Shown: positions 22,774 to 34,979 of the stretch, in pieces
How the letters are laid out: each line of letters opens with the position of its first letter
How positions within the stretch are numbered: position 1 is the stretch's first letter
From: Spongilla lacustris
Taxonomy: Eukaryota; Porifera; Demospongiae; Spongillida; Spongillidae
DNA length: 64,000 nucleotides
NCBI GenBank assembly: GCA_949361645.1
Contig: OX442424.1
Coordinates: forward strand, 8,016,138-8,080,137
Direction of reading: 5' to 3'
Program-made: the position numbers and the translations under genes
The notes under the pieces: model-generated
Told to the model about the DNA's origin: nothing
What the model saw: the letters and a program-made list of their open reading frames with translations, nothing else
Database searches by the model: none

Positions 22774-25700
22774 CTAGAAAACAGGTACTTTGCTGGTAGG
22801 TTTGTTAGTCATCATCAGTCCATCATCCATGACAAGGACAGCCTGAGTGTGGCCAAAAGGCAAGGATCAACATGCTAGGTCTCCCTTGTCCCTGCTCCAC
22901 TTCCCTGTTATCACTCCACCCCCTATTCCCACTCCACCTCCCTATTCCCACTCCACCCCCTATTCCCACCACCCCCCTATTCCCACTCCACCCCCCTATT
23001 CCCACTCCACCCCCCTATTCCCACTCCACCCCCCTATTCCCACTCCACCCCCCTATTCCCACTTCACCACCTATTCCCACTCCACCTTCCCTGTTACCAT
23101 TCCACCTCCGTTCCCATTCTACCTCCCTGTTCCCATTCTGCCTCCGTTCCCATTCCACTCTCCCTATTTCCATTAACTCTCACCACGAATGTGAAGAAAA
23201 CTGCAACTCCTGAGAAGAGGTGCCACACATCATGGTTGTCATAGAAACCAAACCATATGCAAGGTCTGTTAATACTCCTTGATTCAGCTGGGGTTAACTG
23301 GGGGAAAAAATACACATCTTGTAACAAGGTTTATAATAAGTAGCCAATGAGACCTTACATCTGAGTTGTAAGCAGTTAGCTTGAAATGATATAGTGCTAG
23401 ACTCAGGAAGATGACAGCACACACAACTGCCAGGAGAAATGGACCAAAACCTGTTTCAGAGTGTATGCACTGTACAGAGGTGTTGAGTGGGAGAGAGTGC
23501 ATGTAGGGTTTGTAGGCTGGTAGCAAGAAGCCTACTTTGAAAATGATGTATGCTCCAAGGCAAAGCACACCATTTGCCAGAAAAGTATAAAGAATTACTG
23601 ATGGTATGGAATTAACGGCAATAACAAAAGCTGTGATTCTAATGAAGATATGTAAACTGATCAAATCATCATTGTAGTGAAGATTGATGACGTACATGAT
23701 ACAGTTGAAAAGAAATACCACGACCAGCCGAGTCAGCAGAACCTGCAAGTACAGGCGCATCAGTGGAGGGGGGAAGGTAGGGAGGAGAGGGGGAAGGGAG
23801 GGAGGAGAAAGCGAAGAAAGGAAGAAAGGGAGGGTGTGTTCAGGAATTACCTTGCGTTTTTTAACAATTGACCAGGAATTTTTTAAGAACTGTTTTGGAT
23901 TGTAACAGCACGTGAATGCTGGACATAAGAGATTGAGAATTAAATCACGCACATCAGAAATGAAAACTCACAAAGTTTCCAGTGTTGAAAGTAGAGGAAG
24001 GAAACCAGAAAGACTATAAATACACAGAGCACAACAATAGCCAGGATGGCTCGTAACACTGTTCGATTTCTTCTATCCAAATACTGCCATTAGAGATAGA
24101 GAGTAATACAATTGCACGTAATTAACGCATTAGACCCACAAGAATTCAGAAATAAGTTATGATCAGCCTAATAGTTAAGTTATGATCAGCCTAACGATTA
24201 TGTTAACCCAACAAAAGTAATGGTTAGCATAACAACAGCTAAATTATGATTAGCCTAAGTTATGCCGTGATCAGTTCCCACCATAAGCCCGCCGGCCCCA
24301 TACTCACAAGCCCAACGATGGTGATCAAGGTGACCAACGAAAACATGAAGAAGGCAAAAAAAGCCTTTCCCATGACATCAGCGTTCCTGCTCTGGAGAAT
24401 TGCAATGATTAGCAGCCCTCCAATGACGAACATGAAGCTGGTATCTAGGTTACGTCCACATGAGTATGTGTGTGTGCATATAGGTGAAGAGAGATAGTAG
24501 ATAGCGTACCAAGATCTGTACGTGTAACTAACCAAATTGAAAATTGGCATATGTTGGGCAGATGTGGTACATACCACTCATAACACCCTCCATTATCAGA
24601 GCAAATCCTGCCAATTTTAAGGGGAGGGGGGAGGGGGGGGATGTGTTATATGAGACAAAACAACATTCAGCAAAGACCAGGTAACTGCTGACATTTAACT
24701 AAAAAGTGGCAATATCCAGAAGAATGCTGCATAATTTGAAATCCCACATGGAGCACCTTGTACCTTGACTACTCACCCATTGCATAGAAGATGCTCATGT
24801 GCTGAGGTATACTGCCCATATGCTGAGGTGTGCTGCCCATGTGCTGAGGTATGCTGCCCATATGCTGAGGTATGCTGCCCATGTGCTCAGGTATGCTGCC
24901 CATATGCTCAGGTATGCTGCCCGTATGCTCAGGTATGCTGCCCGTATGCTCAGGTATGCTGCACATATGCTGAGGGCTGTTTTCATCCAATGTCGCACTG
25001 AGAATACGGTAAACAGTCCAATTATATTAATCACTATGAAGTTAGCACAGACCTATTGGCTCCTGTCTGACGAGTATTAGAAGCAGGAAAATCCTGCACA
25101 TCACATGATCCAATCCCCTCCTCCCTCCACCTCCTGAATATCAGACCCATTGATGTCACTCACTGCATCACAGAACACACCAGCACCCATACCTTAGCTT
25201 TGATTTCATACACTGTTGTCTGAAAAAAAAAAATCATCCCACCCAAATTCTGATACAGCTGATTAATAACCACTGCTACTAACTTTATTAAAACGATGAT
25301 GATGAATGTTATCCCAAGGATGACATAGCCAATATTACTCCAGACATTGTTAAAGGCACTATTTAAAAAAAAAGGTAGTTTTGTTACATAGAGATCTGAA
25401 CACAGAGGCAAATATATAAAATTAGCGCACATAACAGTGTTGAATGGAACTGCACACTTGTAGTTGTAGTAACACAAATTCTCGCCAGTGTCTGATGCCT
25501 GGTATGCAGAAGATACAGTAAACAGTGTGGGTTTTGGGGAGTGGTGAACTAACACTCTGTTGGGATAGTACCAACTGAAGAGCAGGTATGCCATAATAGA
25601 TGCCAACAGTCACCGTGCCCCTGCATCAGCACAGTTCAAATTAATGCCCACTTTGAGGTCACACCTACCATGCATATGTGGCGTACTGCAATCCCTGCTG

Positions 25701-28700
25701 GTGGATATCACTTCTCGACAAATGGCTTACTGTTAATTGAGACTCATCCTACGAATGAAGGGAGTGCAACAACGAAACAAATGGACAGTAATTATTCATT
25801 ACCACTTCCTCAATCTGAATAGCTGAATGTACTGCAAATGTATGTCATTTGTAACAATTAGAATAATGCAGAACTTTTAACACACACCTTCTTCTTGATT
25901 TCTGTTGTGTGCTGTACTGCTGACATTACTCTTCCTACAAAGTATATATTTATACACTTATACCTCGACTTATACTTATAATTATAATTATAATACTTAC
26001 ACAATTACATAATTACATACTTACATACTTAAATACCTACGCTTGTATACTCATATATTACTGTCAACTTGAGAAGTGCATGTGCATCAAGCCACAGCTT
26101 TTTTAAGCACTTAAGTAACCAAAGTTTTAGTTGTGCCTGTTTGCTGAATTACATTTCTTTGCTCACAAATGGAAGTACATTTCTTTGCTCATAACAATTT
26201 TTTTTTTAAATAATAAAAATTGTCAGTGTTGAACATGGCCCCTGCTCAGAAGATGCAGACCTCATGCCTAAAGTACTCAGACAAATAAATGTATTTTCCT
26301 CCTACTTTTCGTATTTGGCCAGCAGTCTTTCTGTGTTTATATAATCTTTTTATTATTACATATAATTGTGAATGCATGCTATTACTAATGAAAAAATGAG
26401 TACACGTATTGTAGCTGCACAGCAACGAGAGAAGAATCAGACACAACACTTGCACTTAGTGTGGAAAAACAATGCTATACATATAATTATTATTATTATA
26501 AGTAATGAGGAGGTGCATTGAAGTGCATGCTTCAGTGCCTTACAACTCAGTGACTGTCAGATTTTGCATAAGAAACTTTTTTAAATAGGATACTGCTTAT
26601 ACAGAAAAAGATAGATTTGCATATTTGGTGAGCTGAGGGTTGTCATGGAAGCCACACCATTTATTTTCATACCCACATTAAAATTAATTACAAAACTGAA
26701 GCCACAGTCATTGATGCACTCACTTGTAGCAGCAGAAACAGTATAAACCAGCAACTTCAAAATATGAAGAATCTATATATTTTTTAAAAGTTGAAGGCAT
26801 TGCTCCTGGGCAATATGACCATTACTTACTGGAAAAAAGGCAGATATAGTCAATCAGGCACCACAGGAGGTGGAAGCCTTGAAACCCTAGAAGTACCAAG
26901 AAGGTTCTCTAAAGCATGCATGAAAACGACACAACCCTGCCAACCCTACCAACCCTACCAACACTACCAACCCTACTACCAACCCTGCCAACCCTACCAA
27001 CCCTCACATCCCTTCCAACCCTGCCAACCCTCACAACCCTTCCAACCTGGACAGCACTTGATACTGCTGCATGTCTTTTGGTCTCTCCGGCTTTCTCCAA
27101 TGGCTACACAACTGCACTACAAACATACATACTTGCAGGTTAATCAGAGGATATAACACTAAACCAAACGGTAACATCACAACTACACAACAATCAATAC
27201 AGCAAACTGTCCTTACTGACCTTTGTAGCCACAAGGAGGTACAAACAGTAGGCAAGTATGATAAATGAACTGATTCCAATTATCACAGCGGCACTTCCAA
27301 CGATGACTCCAATGAAATCAGATGCTGGAGAACAAATATGGCATATGCTGAATATGGGGAAAGGGGTGGGGGAGAGGGAGAGAAAGGGGAAAGATACAAA
27401 GGAGAGGGAGAGAGGAGAAGGAAGAAGGGGGAAGAGGAAGTGGAGGAGAGAGAAAAAGAAAAGGGAAAGGGAGGGGGAAAGGAGGAGGAAGAGAAGGGAA
27501 GGGAAGGGGAGGGAAGGGGAGGAACGTGGGAGGGGAAAGGTGAGAGGAAGAATGAGAGGGGGAGGGTGAGAGGAGGGGATGAGGGTAAGAGAGGGAATAG
27601 GGGGAAGGGGAGAAGGAGGGGTGAGAGGACAAAGAAGGAGAGAAGGGAGAGGAGGAAGAGGGGAAGAGGAGGGTGAAGGGCAAGAGGAAAGTGGGGTAGG
27701 AACGATCGAGCACCAATTGATACTGGTTGGATGATGATCTCTATGGACTTGGGGTCTTCATTGGCTATAGAAAATAATGCAACTCCAATTGACCACATCC
27801 TAGCAGAGGTAACCCACGATATTCCAAGGCGCTGGAGCAGAACATTTCATTGATTTGCATAATCACAACAAAGAAAGACGGTTTGACCAGTTTGGATTTC
27901 TGTGAACATTCAGATAAGGGTGCAAGTAAGCACACAAGGTTTCACCTACTGCTACGGTAAGAACTGCTGTGGTGCTCATTGTTTGGAACATGCCATCTGA
28001 CATTGCACTGTAAAGTGTGTCATGAGGAGAACAGTCCTTTTGATGTGGGAGAGAACAACAGGCTGAGAATTAGGCTAAGGTTGGAAGGGACAGACCGACC
28101 GAAGCATTCTGTATGGATACCCAAGCACATGACCTGGTGGACGTGGATGTGACTGTGATGGCAACTGCTGTCTGTTCAGCTGAGAACTCAAAGTAGAACA
28201 CCTGAAAGGAAAGATATTGTACTCGTTTGTCCAGTAGTGTTCAGAAAGACTATTCCCTCTTCTCCAACTGCCTCCCCAACTGGTGGATCCTAAGATGCAC
28301 ATATGTATATATAACCTACACACCTCCTTCTAAGGAGTGAACATAACCACCCCACCCATTCTGTGAATTAAAGCACCACTTTGAAGCTGTGTCACTTTAA
28401 AACTGCATTTTTAATGTACTAACTTACTAACACTATTCATGCCTAACACTTTCATGACAAATTCAATACCAGTACAGAATGTACTCATGAGAAATGCCTC
28501 CTAAAACAAACAAACAAGCAAGCACACAAGAAGTGCACAAACCTGAGGCCTTTCCTTAGTGACATTGGTGGAATATGATTCCGAGACACTTGAAAAGATG
28601 AGCGCAATATGATTACTATTGCGGAATAGCATCATACTATGCATCAGTACATCGTAAAAACGTGAGTGTACAAAGAGCTATAAATATGCAGGGTGTTCCT

Positions 28701-31700
28701 CAATCAAGGAAAATTGTTTATAAATTGACTACAAACAGTTAATTATTAATTTTGCTGCTAAATGCTCTAATAGTGCGGGTGATGTAAACAAACTAAATTT
28801 AATAATTAATTAAATAAAAATCAAAGAAATTTAAATTAACAAAACGAATTAATACTTCCCAATAACACCTAATCAAAAACATATCATTTTAGAGGCATCC
28901 AAAAGCTCCAACATTTCTTGAATTTTAACTTGACGAATTTATTAATAAATTCAAACCACTAAATCAAGATAAAATGGCCCCTAAATCAAGTACATTGCGA
29001 AAATAAAAAAATCAAGATTTCTGAATAACTTCTAATCGGAAGTAGTTAATTTGCAGCTTTTAACTAACCACCCACCCTACATTTATTCACAAATGTTAAT
29101 GTTAGCTATGAATCATCGCCCCCTACAGTGTAGATGTACATGTACATGTACACTGTCAATTGATCTGAATCAGTGAATCAGTACCCCTGGCGAAAGTGTT
29201 CCCGATTCAGGGTCAGCTCCTGAATCAAGCATGAGATTTTAAAACGTACCCGATTCAGGCGCTGACTCAGACCTGAATCAGGTACTTCAGCAGAGGTACT
29301 GATTCAGATCAGTAGAAAATTGACGATATGAAAATGCTTCCGTGAAGAATGCCGGCGATACATCCGAACGGTAACGAATTTTCATTACTTCGTGCTATAT
29401 CATTTCTCAACTGAAAACTACGTTTTGGTGTGTCACGTTTGCATTGAGCCGAACATCCAGTGCATGTGAGACCCCGTGGGGTTCGACCGTACAAAAATCA
29501 CATACACCTTTCTAGATCTCGCGGAGCGTCCAAATCGCTTCAAATTCGATACGTAAGTAGAGAAGTGTATTTGTATATTTTCCGTTATGAAGATACAGCT
29601 GTGCAAAGCTAGTGGACTTTCCCCGCTTGATTCACGCCGTTCTTCCGATTTCAGTGGAGTAACGGCGTGAATCAAGTGGGAAAATCCACTAACTTTGCAA
29701 AACTGTATCTTAACGGAAAATATACAAATCAAAAAGGAACAGAAGAAATTACTTGGACCTAGGTACATAACTTCTCTACGTATATACGTATGCACCGAAT
29801 TTGAAGCGATTTGGGCGCTCCGTACCCCACGGGGTCTCACAATTGTATGTCCGGCTCAATACAAATGTGACGTACCTTTTAATATCGTCAATAAAAAATC
29901 ATAAGCCCGGTTTTGGATAATCTCCCGTATGAAGTTATAAACCACTCCTTTGCATTGTAAAATCAATATTTGAATCCACGCGTTTTTTTTATTCCCTGTG
30001 CGTAACCGACGCCCCTTCTGCAGCCCTGCAACATTATGGTAGCTAAGGGAACCATGCATGATCATGAATAAATTACTTCAAAAGCTGTACCGGGATATGT
30101 ATGCACTTAAATAATTATCTTGGGAAACACTTTTTGTACTGGCAGTTTTGTCAGATTTATTTTTTTCAAGGTTACTATAGTGGACAGATGAGTAACCTTA
30201 GCGTTCCGTTTGTCACGGATGTAATAATCACTGCGACCAACAGTGTCTCTGTACTGTTGTGCCTGTTGGCAACTTCCTTGGTGTTCCACTATAAGTTGCA
30301 CAAAACGGTGGTGTATCGACTGGCGCTATATCAGGTGTTGGCTTCGTTGGCCTTTGCCACCGTCGAGGTTTTTCAGATCATTTTTGCTTACTACGACAAC
30401 GCCCCGGGGTTCTACGGTAGCCTGTGCACTGCTATCGGATGGATTAGCATATACACGCGTTGGGTGAAAGTTATCTTCACTACCTGGGTAACCTTCCATC
30501 TCTTCTATTTTGCAGTATTCTACAAGAACCTGAAGAAATATGAAGTGGTGTACGTTGTGACCTCGCTACTCGTCCCGGCGCCGATAGCATCGGTACCGCT
30601 GATAACCCACACTTACGGAGTTAATGGGTTAGGTATATGTTTCATTTTTGCGAACGATACTAACGGCGCTGCAGGGAACATTGAAAAATTTTCTCTGTGG
30701 TATGGTCCAGCAATGTTTATTCTCCTTGTATTGTCCATAGCCATGGTCGTCATGGTGATAACGCTGGCTCGGCGACTGTGCCGGAGGTCCAAGTACGAAC
30801 CTATCACCGAGGGGGGCCAGTTTTGGACGGCACTTAAACAACTCCTTCCACTGACCGCATTTCCACTCTTATTCTTCGTCTTTATAATACCAACATTCAT
30901 AACTGGCGTCTTTATTTCTTCAAAGCCCACCAATGCAAACAAGTCGCTGTCAGTTACTACCATCTTCATCGCTCTATGGAGTGTGTCGTCAGGGGTGACG
31001 CTAGTAATACACATATTCGTGGCCAGGTGTTTCGCAAAGAGAAAGAGTAAGCTTTACGCAAATAATATCCAACTTCTGAATCAATGTTCATGACGCGCGG
31101 AGAGAAGAAAACCATGTAGTCGGACATTTATCGCATGAATGTGTAGGTGAAACTGTATTGCATGTCTAGAACTTTATTATTGACAATCGCAAAACTGCAA
31201 GTGATAATACGTATGCTAGGACCGAGCAAGACGACTATTTTGGATTAGTTTTTTAAAATTCTGATGTGAAGACAGATACAACTGCTTCAATATTGATTTG
31301 AGCAAGCGAAAAAAATTCAAGTGTAAAATGGATCAGTGACGTGAATCAAGAACAGGCAGCAGAGTGCATATACACTATTCATGATAGTAGTACTGTGCAC
31401 AATAGTGTTTCCACCTTGGTCACAGTGATCGCGTGATACATTTTCGTGATGCAAATCAAAATTAATGGTAAAAGGGCTGTAAACTTGTGTATCAAGAATT
31501 GCACCTGGGGGGATACAGTTACCTTGTTTTATAGATTTTATTTAATTCACTAATTTCGCAGAATGAAGTATTTAAAACAAATGCAATATTCATACACATG
31601 TACAGTCTTGAGTTTTAATAACCAGTCATAGGGGCTACAACTTCCATATGGTAATTCATCTACTTCGTTTCACTAAGATGGATCCACACTTAGCTGAATT

Positions 31701-34700
31701 TTGTTTGAAATTTGCGATTTACATTTAACTAGAATCATATACTGCTTGTATCCCAAACGTGTTTATCCTTTATTCAAATTGCAGATGACGTCCTGATGTA
31801 AGGGCATTTTTGGACATAAGGAGGAATTTTTCTGTAAACGCTGTCACTGCTGACATTAAGCATACTTCCTGCATAATGCATTTTATCCTTTTCCTCCTCC
31901 TTTTTGAAATAATGATTGCCTCTGCTTTTTTCCACTTTGGGTTGGCCATGAAACTACAATCCAAACATGTGGTAGTATACTTAAAAGCATGTTTCTCTTT
32001 TAGAACCTACGGAAGTGATACAGCTTTAAAAAGTAATGGAAACTGAAAATTTCTGCCATACAGAGATGCCACACAATTGTATGTAGAATCATTTTTTGAT
32101 GCTGCAAATGTAGTGGATAGTAGCCTAGCTGGCTTTGGTAGCCTGGGGTCCCAAGCATAATTAAAATACTTCCCAATCAAGACATGCTGCTAACACATGC
32201 TGCTAACATTCCATCAAGACATGCTGCTAAAATCCCATCAAGACATGCTGATCAAGACATGCTGCTAACATCCCATCAAGACATGCTGATACATGAACAT
32301 TTATGTGAACATTGTTCCTTGTTATATCATCCCACAATAACTGAATGCAGCAGTTTGATGTGTGTTCTGTTTCTGAATAAACCTTACTGCTGTATTTTTT
32401 TACCTATACAGTTCCAGAAATTACAAGCTAGACAAATCTATAAGATTGTTATCTTTTTAATAAAATGGGTACATAAAATATGAATGAATGTGTGCATTGC
32501 CCACATGTCTACCATATACACTCCATCTACTGTCAAGATATCTTACAAATGCACATCATGTGCAAGCCCAACACCACATGCACAATGTAGAACTAATTGC
32601 ATTTGAAATCAGCAGCCATACAAATGAATGCAAATTTAAATCACTATAGCTCAGGATTAAAGTTAACTAACCATTTGATTTTTTGAACGTATGTTATAGT
32701 ACTTAGGCCAATACTACCAGTTCAATTAGTTATTCTGAGCGAGCGGTTAACTAATTATATCAAAACCCTTGATTATCAAAATTATTCAAGATTAAGGTTA
32801 GAGATATGATTTTAATAACCATTAATAAGTAATGGAAGATCTGAATATGCAGAGATGCAGCACTGATTTCAAGTTACTGAGTTCAATAGTGAGTTATTAT
32901 CATTTAAGACCGTAGTTTGCTTATGTTATTAAGGTTAAAGCTGCTAAGGTTTAACTAATTTTAATCACCACAGCTAATTATCCAATTATTGAATGAAGTA
33001 GGAACACCATTTTTTTGGCATTGAATTATGTAGTGGTGAGTTATTAAAACTCAAAGTTTATTAAAAAAATTGTAGTGGTCTTTTAGCATTTTCAAGTTTG
33101 ATTAGTAAAACGCAAATGAAATTTCATACTTTTTCAAACTTCCATCAAAGTTTATCTGCAGTTTATAAATCTTGCACTTAATAAAAAGTTGTTGTACACT
33201 ATTGTGTTACATTAATCAATTGCAAGTTATTTGATTTTATCTTTTGAATTATTAAAGTTAATCGAATTTTAATAATGCGGTTCGTATTTGCCTGTCTATT
33301 CATAAATTCATTTAGAGTGATAATCCCATTAAGGAATTATATTCTTTTAAAAGCGTTGCGTTCTTTCGTGGACACACGTACCAACATCAAATGCTGTGTA
33401 ATTCAGTTTACCTCAATTTAAAAGGAGCTGCCACTTCTACTGCTAATGTGTACTGAAGAGGTGTCACTGAGCTTGTCAGGATGTCGATGAACAGTGGCTC
33501 TGGACTTCCCAACAACACTCCTTCCTTGCATGGCACATATATATGTGCTCTTCCATGTGATAGGTTTGTGAAACTATTAAAATAATAATAATTAATACTA
33601 GTTATAATAACAAGAAACACACCTTTTTCAATTATGAAGGTTACACACACAACTGAATACAGAAAACTGATGCTGCATTGCCTCACTGCACAGCAAAAGA
33701 AATTCATTTGCCTTTGACTGATTAGCTGCAGCTTTAATTTGGTGGACCAAATCATAGGCGTCTGGCCAATGCCTCAACAGCAGATGGGGGAGAATATAAA
33801 AGGTCACCAAGACACATGCAATTGTTATCTACTGCACCAAACGAAACCAGTTAATAGCATAAGCAGCTTATGCTTCGGGCGCTGGAAAATTTTTCGTAAT
33901 AAATAGATGAATTGCAGTAGTATTGTGCAGCCTTTACTGTTGTGTATTAATTCGGGAGTGGGAAATCTAATTCCTTTTGATATACAGGGAATGATCCTGG
34001 ACATAAGTACAGCTATATACATGTATATACTAACAGGAAAAAAAAAACGCGTGATGATTCTACTTTATATATGTATCAGAATGAACGATAGCATTCCGGT
34101 ACATATAACTTGATATAAACTATATACGTGTATTAAAAAAAAACCCCCAAACAATACTTGATTTCCCCCCCTATATGTTGAGCATCTGATATAGTTATAG
34201 ACACGACTCATTACCAGGGCAATTCTGGCCAGGCAGCTCCTGCCGTCATACAGTAGGCCTGTGGTGTTTGTTCACGTCCCTCCCTCCTCCCAATAAATTG
34301 CCATATAGGCAGCGTCGGCTTTTCTATGACCACAATTTTAACAAACCAAATATCTGGAGGCGCTTACTTTGAGGACTCGGACAAGCCGTTATACTTATAG
34401 AAGTTTTATAATTTCGTGTAATCAAGGTAACGTAGGCTGACCTGTCGGGTATGTAAGGTAAGACCCACGCATTTATCATCTTCGCCCCTCTCGCAACAAA
34501 CTGCACTGGCTTCTCGCTATCACATGTTCCACGACACTCGGACCATATCCTGTAGGCCTGCAACATGCATGCATGCACGTACTGCAGGTGACAGACTGAG
34601 CGTAGGGCTTACCATGGGCTCAGTTCCCAAGGGCAATGAGCACTTCGCGTAGTCCGGAGACACAGCGTACGTGCCGGGAGAGTTGACGGTGACGTTGGCA

Positions 34701-34786
34701 TTCATTGGCGGATCGCATGCGTAAAGATCAATAATGAGTGCCAATGCGTGCTGACAAGCACCGAAAAGTACTAATAGCATCAACAT
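22774..34786 (-). CDS. SIDT2: SID-1 transmembrane family protein (SIDT1/SIDT2-like)
   Basis: SID-1 family multipass membrane protein; members are linked to dsRNA uptake and lysosomal nucleic-acid or cholesterol handling. Exons in order: 34613-34786 (ATG, signal peptide MLMLLVLFGACQHALA), 34442-34557, 33412-33573, 28543-28588, 28100-28201, 27950-28036, 27818-27899, 27714-27764, 27221-27324 (first TM), then an unresolved loop exon, 25888-25934, 25669-25748, 25554-25620, 25431-25498, 25284-25358, 25193-25219, 24777-24997, 24533-24607, 24308-24444, 23972-24083, 23851-23918, 23359-23742, 23184-23297, 22774-22842 (TAG). Phases agree wherever both sides are resolved. Family marks: CYYNYKCAVPF, AFNNVWSNIGY, IFYAMG, GVMSGMYHICP, FDTSFMF, LTPAESR and NHDVWHLFSG. 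The Ser/His/Asp/His/His set proposed as a metal site in this superfamily is kept. Exon 24777-24997 carries an in-frame heptapeptide repeat. I cannot separate SIDT1 from SIDT2. Confidence 0.92.
22914..23175 (-). repeat. 19-bp minisatellite after a SIDT donor
   Basis: Sense GGGAATAGGGGGGTGGAGT units start within 20 bp of the donor TTCGTG|GTGAGAG and fill the last intron. Confidence 0.93.
24793..24970 (-). repeat. Coding 21-bp minisatellite in SIDT
   Basis: Eight heptapeptide units S-I-P-(E/Q)-H-(M/T)-G plus a partial one, in frame within exon 24777-24997 and directly before IFYAMG. In vertebrate SIDT a single GIPKHFG-type segment sits at this place. Confidence 0.9.
26938..27056. repeat. CCAACCCTRC repeat
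   Basis: Short repeats of CTACCAACCCTGCCAACCC in the intron after SIDT exon 9. Confidence 0.85.
27338..27700 (-). repeat. Pyrimidine-rich low-complexity tract in SIDT intron 8
   Basis: Purine-rich on the plus strand, CCTCTCC/CCCTTCC-rich in the gene sense, upstream of the exon-9 acceptor at 27,325. Confidence 0.9.
28690..29010 (+). mobile_element. Copy 2 of an AT-rich dispersed element
   Basis: Starts GCAGGGTGTTCCTCAATCAA and shares ordered blocks with 6,580-6,845 (opposite orientation in the window). AT-rich, no ORF. Lies in SIDT intron 3. Confidence 0.6.
29160..29312. mobile_element. 150-bp inverted-repeat element rich in GATTCA
   Basis: Left end GATCTGAATCAGT and right end GGTACTGATTCAGATC are inverted copies, with an extra 8-bp GAATCAGT on the left. 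TGAATCAG/CTGATTCA motifs recur inside. Confidence 0.6.
29433..29880. mobile_element. Foldback element, family F1 copy 2
   Basis: Two arms of about 200 bp (29,433-29,640 and 29,655-29,880) pair along most of their length, including ATTGAGCCG, GTGAGACCCCGTGGGG and AAATCGCTTCAAATTCG. The core has AGATACAGCTGTGCAAAG and CGCTTGATTCACGCC, as in the 10.4-kb element. In SIDT intron 3. Confidence 0.85.
30188..31093 (+). CDS. Seven-transmembrane receptor, intronless, copy A (intact)
   Basis: A 301-residue single-exon protein with seven hydrophobic segments: TM1 near residues 10-32, TM2 45-68, TM3 82-112, TM4 120-140, TM5 165-192, TM6 213-240 and TM7 250-275. The tail is basic (CFAKRKSKLY). The start MSNLSVPF was chosen over an upstream in-frame ATG (30,101) because it aligns with the intact paralogue at 49.3 kb and leaves a short extracellular N-terminus with a glycosylation sequon (NLS). 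There is no rhodopsin-class DRY or NPxxY motif. The build is closest to the cAMP-receptor/GPR157-like group, but that is a tentative reading. It lies inside SIDT intron 3 on the opposite strand. Ligand unknown. Confidence 0.8.
   Translation: MSNLSVPFVTDVIITATNSVSVLLCLLATSLVFHYKLHKTVVYRLALYQVLASLAFATVEVFQIIFAYYDNAPGFYGSLCTAIGWISIYTRWVKVIFTTWVTFHLFYFAVFYKNLKKYEVVYVVTSLLVPAPIASVPLITHTYGVNGLGICFIFANDTNGAAGNIEKFSLWYGPAMFILLVLSIAMVVMVITLARRLCRRSKYEPITEGGQFWTALKQLLPLTAFPLLFFVFIIPTFITGVFISSKPTNANKSLSVTTIFIALWSVSSGVTLVIHIFVARCFAKRKSKLYANNIQLLNQCS
31094..33411. other. Remainder of SIDT intron 3
   Basis: AT-rich sequence between the nested receptor and SIDT exon 3. A 22-bp repeat (CATCAAGACATGCTGCTAAC, about five copies) lies at 32,178-32,290. 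Nothing else coding was seen. Confidence 0.5.
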
Positions 34787-34979
34787 TTCCCACTGGCCAA
34801 TTTAATTCGAACAGCTAGCTGTGGTGCGCGCTTAATACAATCGCTTATCAATGTCGACCTCTCACATGGTACAGCGTCACAGGTCGCTCGTTAATGAACC
34901 GGTCTATAGACAGCCGAAGATTGAGAGTTCGACGGAAATACGTCGACTTTGACCACACTCACATGTACATGTAGCAGTG

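Noticed and set aside
24801..24803. SIDT exon starting at 24,801 with the 21-bp array as intron
   Set aside because: The previous exon ends with two spare bases, and only the longer exon from 24,997 keeps phase; the array then encodes a GIPKHFG-like repeat.
26800..26915. Extra transmembrane exon RTFLVLLGFQGFHLLW in SIDT
   Set aside because: This place should be a cytoplasmic loop, and the phase needed by the flanking exons was not met convincingly.
27800..27813. A 14-nt intron GTTACC..GCTAG in SIDT
   Set aside because: Too short to be spliced; the donor GTGGGT at 27,817 with the acceptor at 27,765 gives a 53-nt intron in correct phase.
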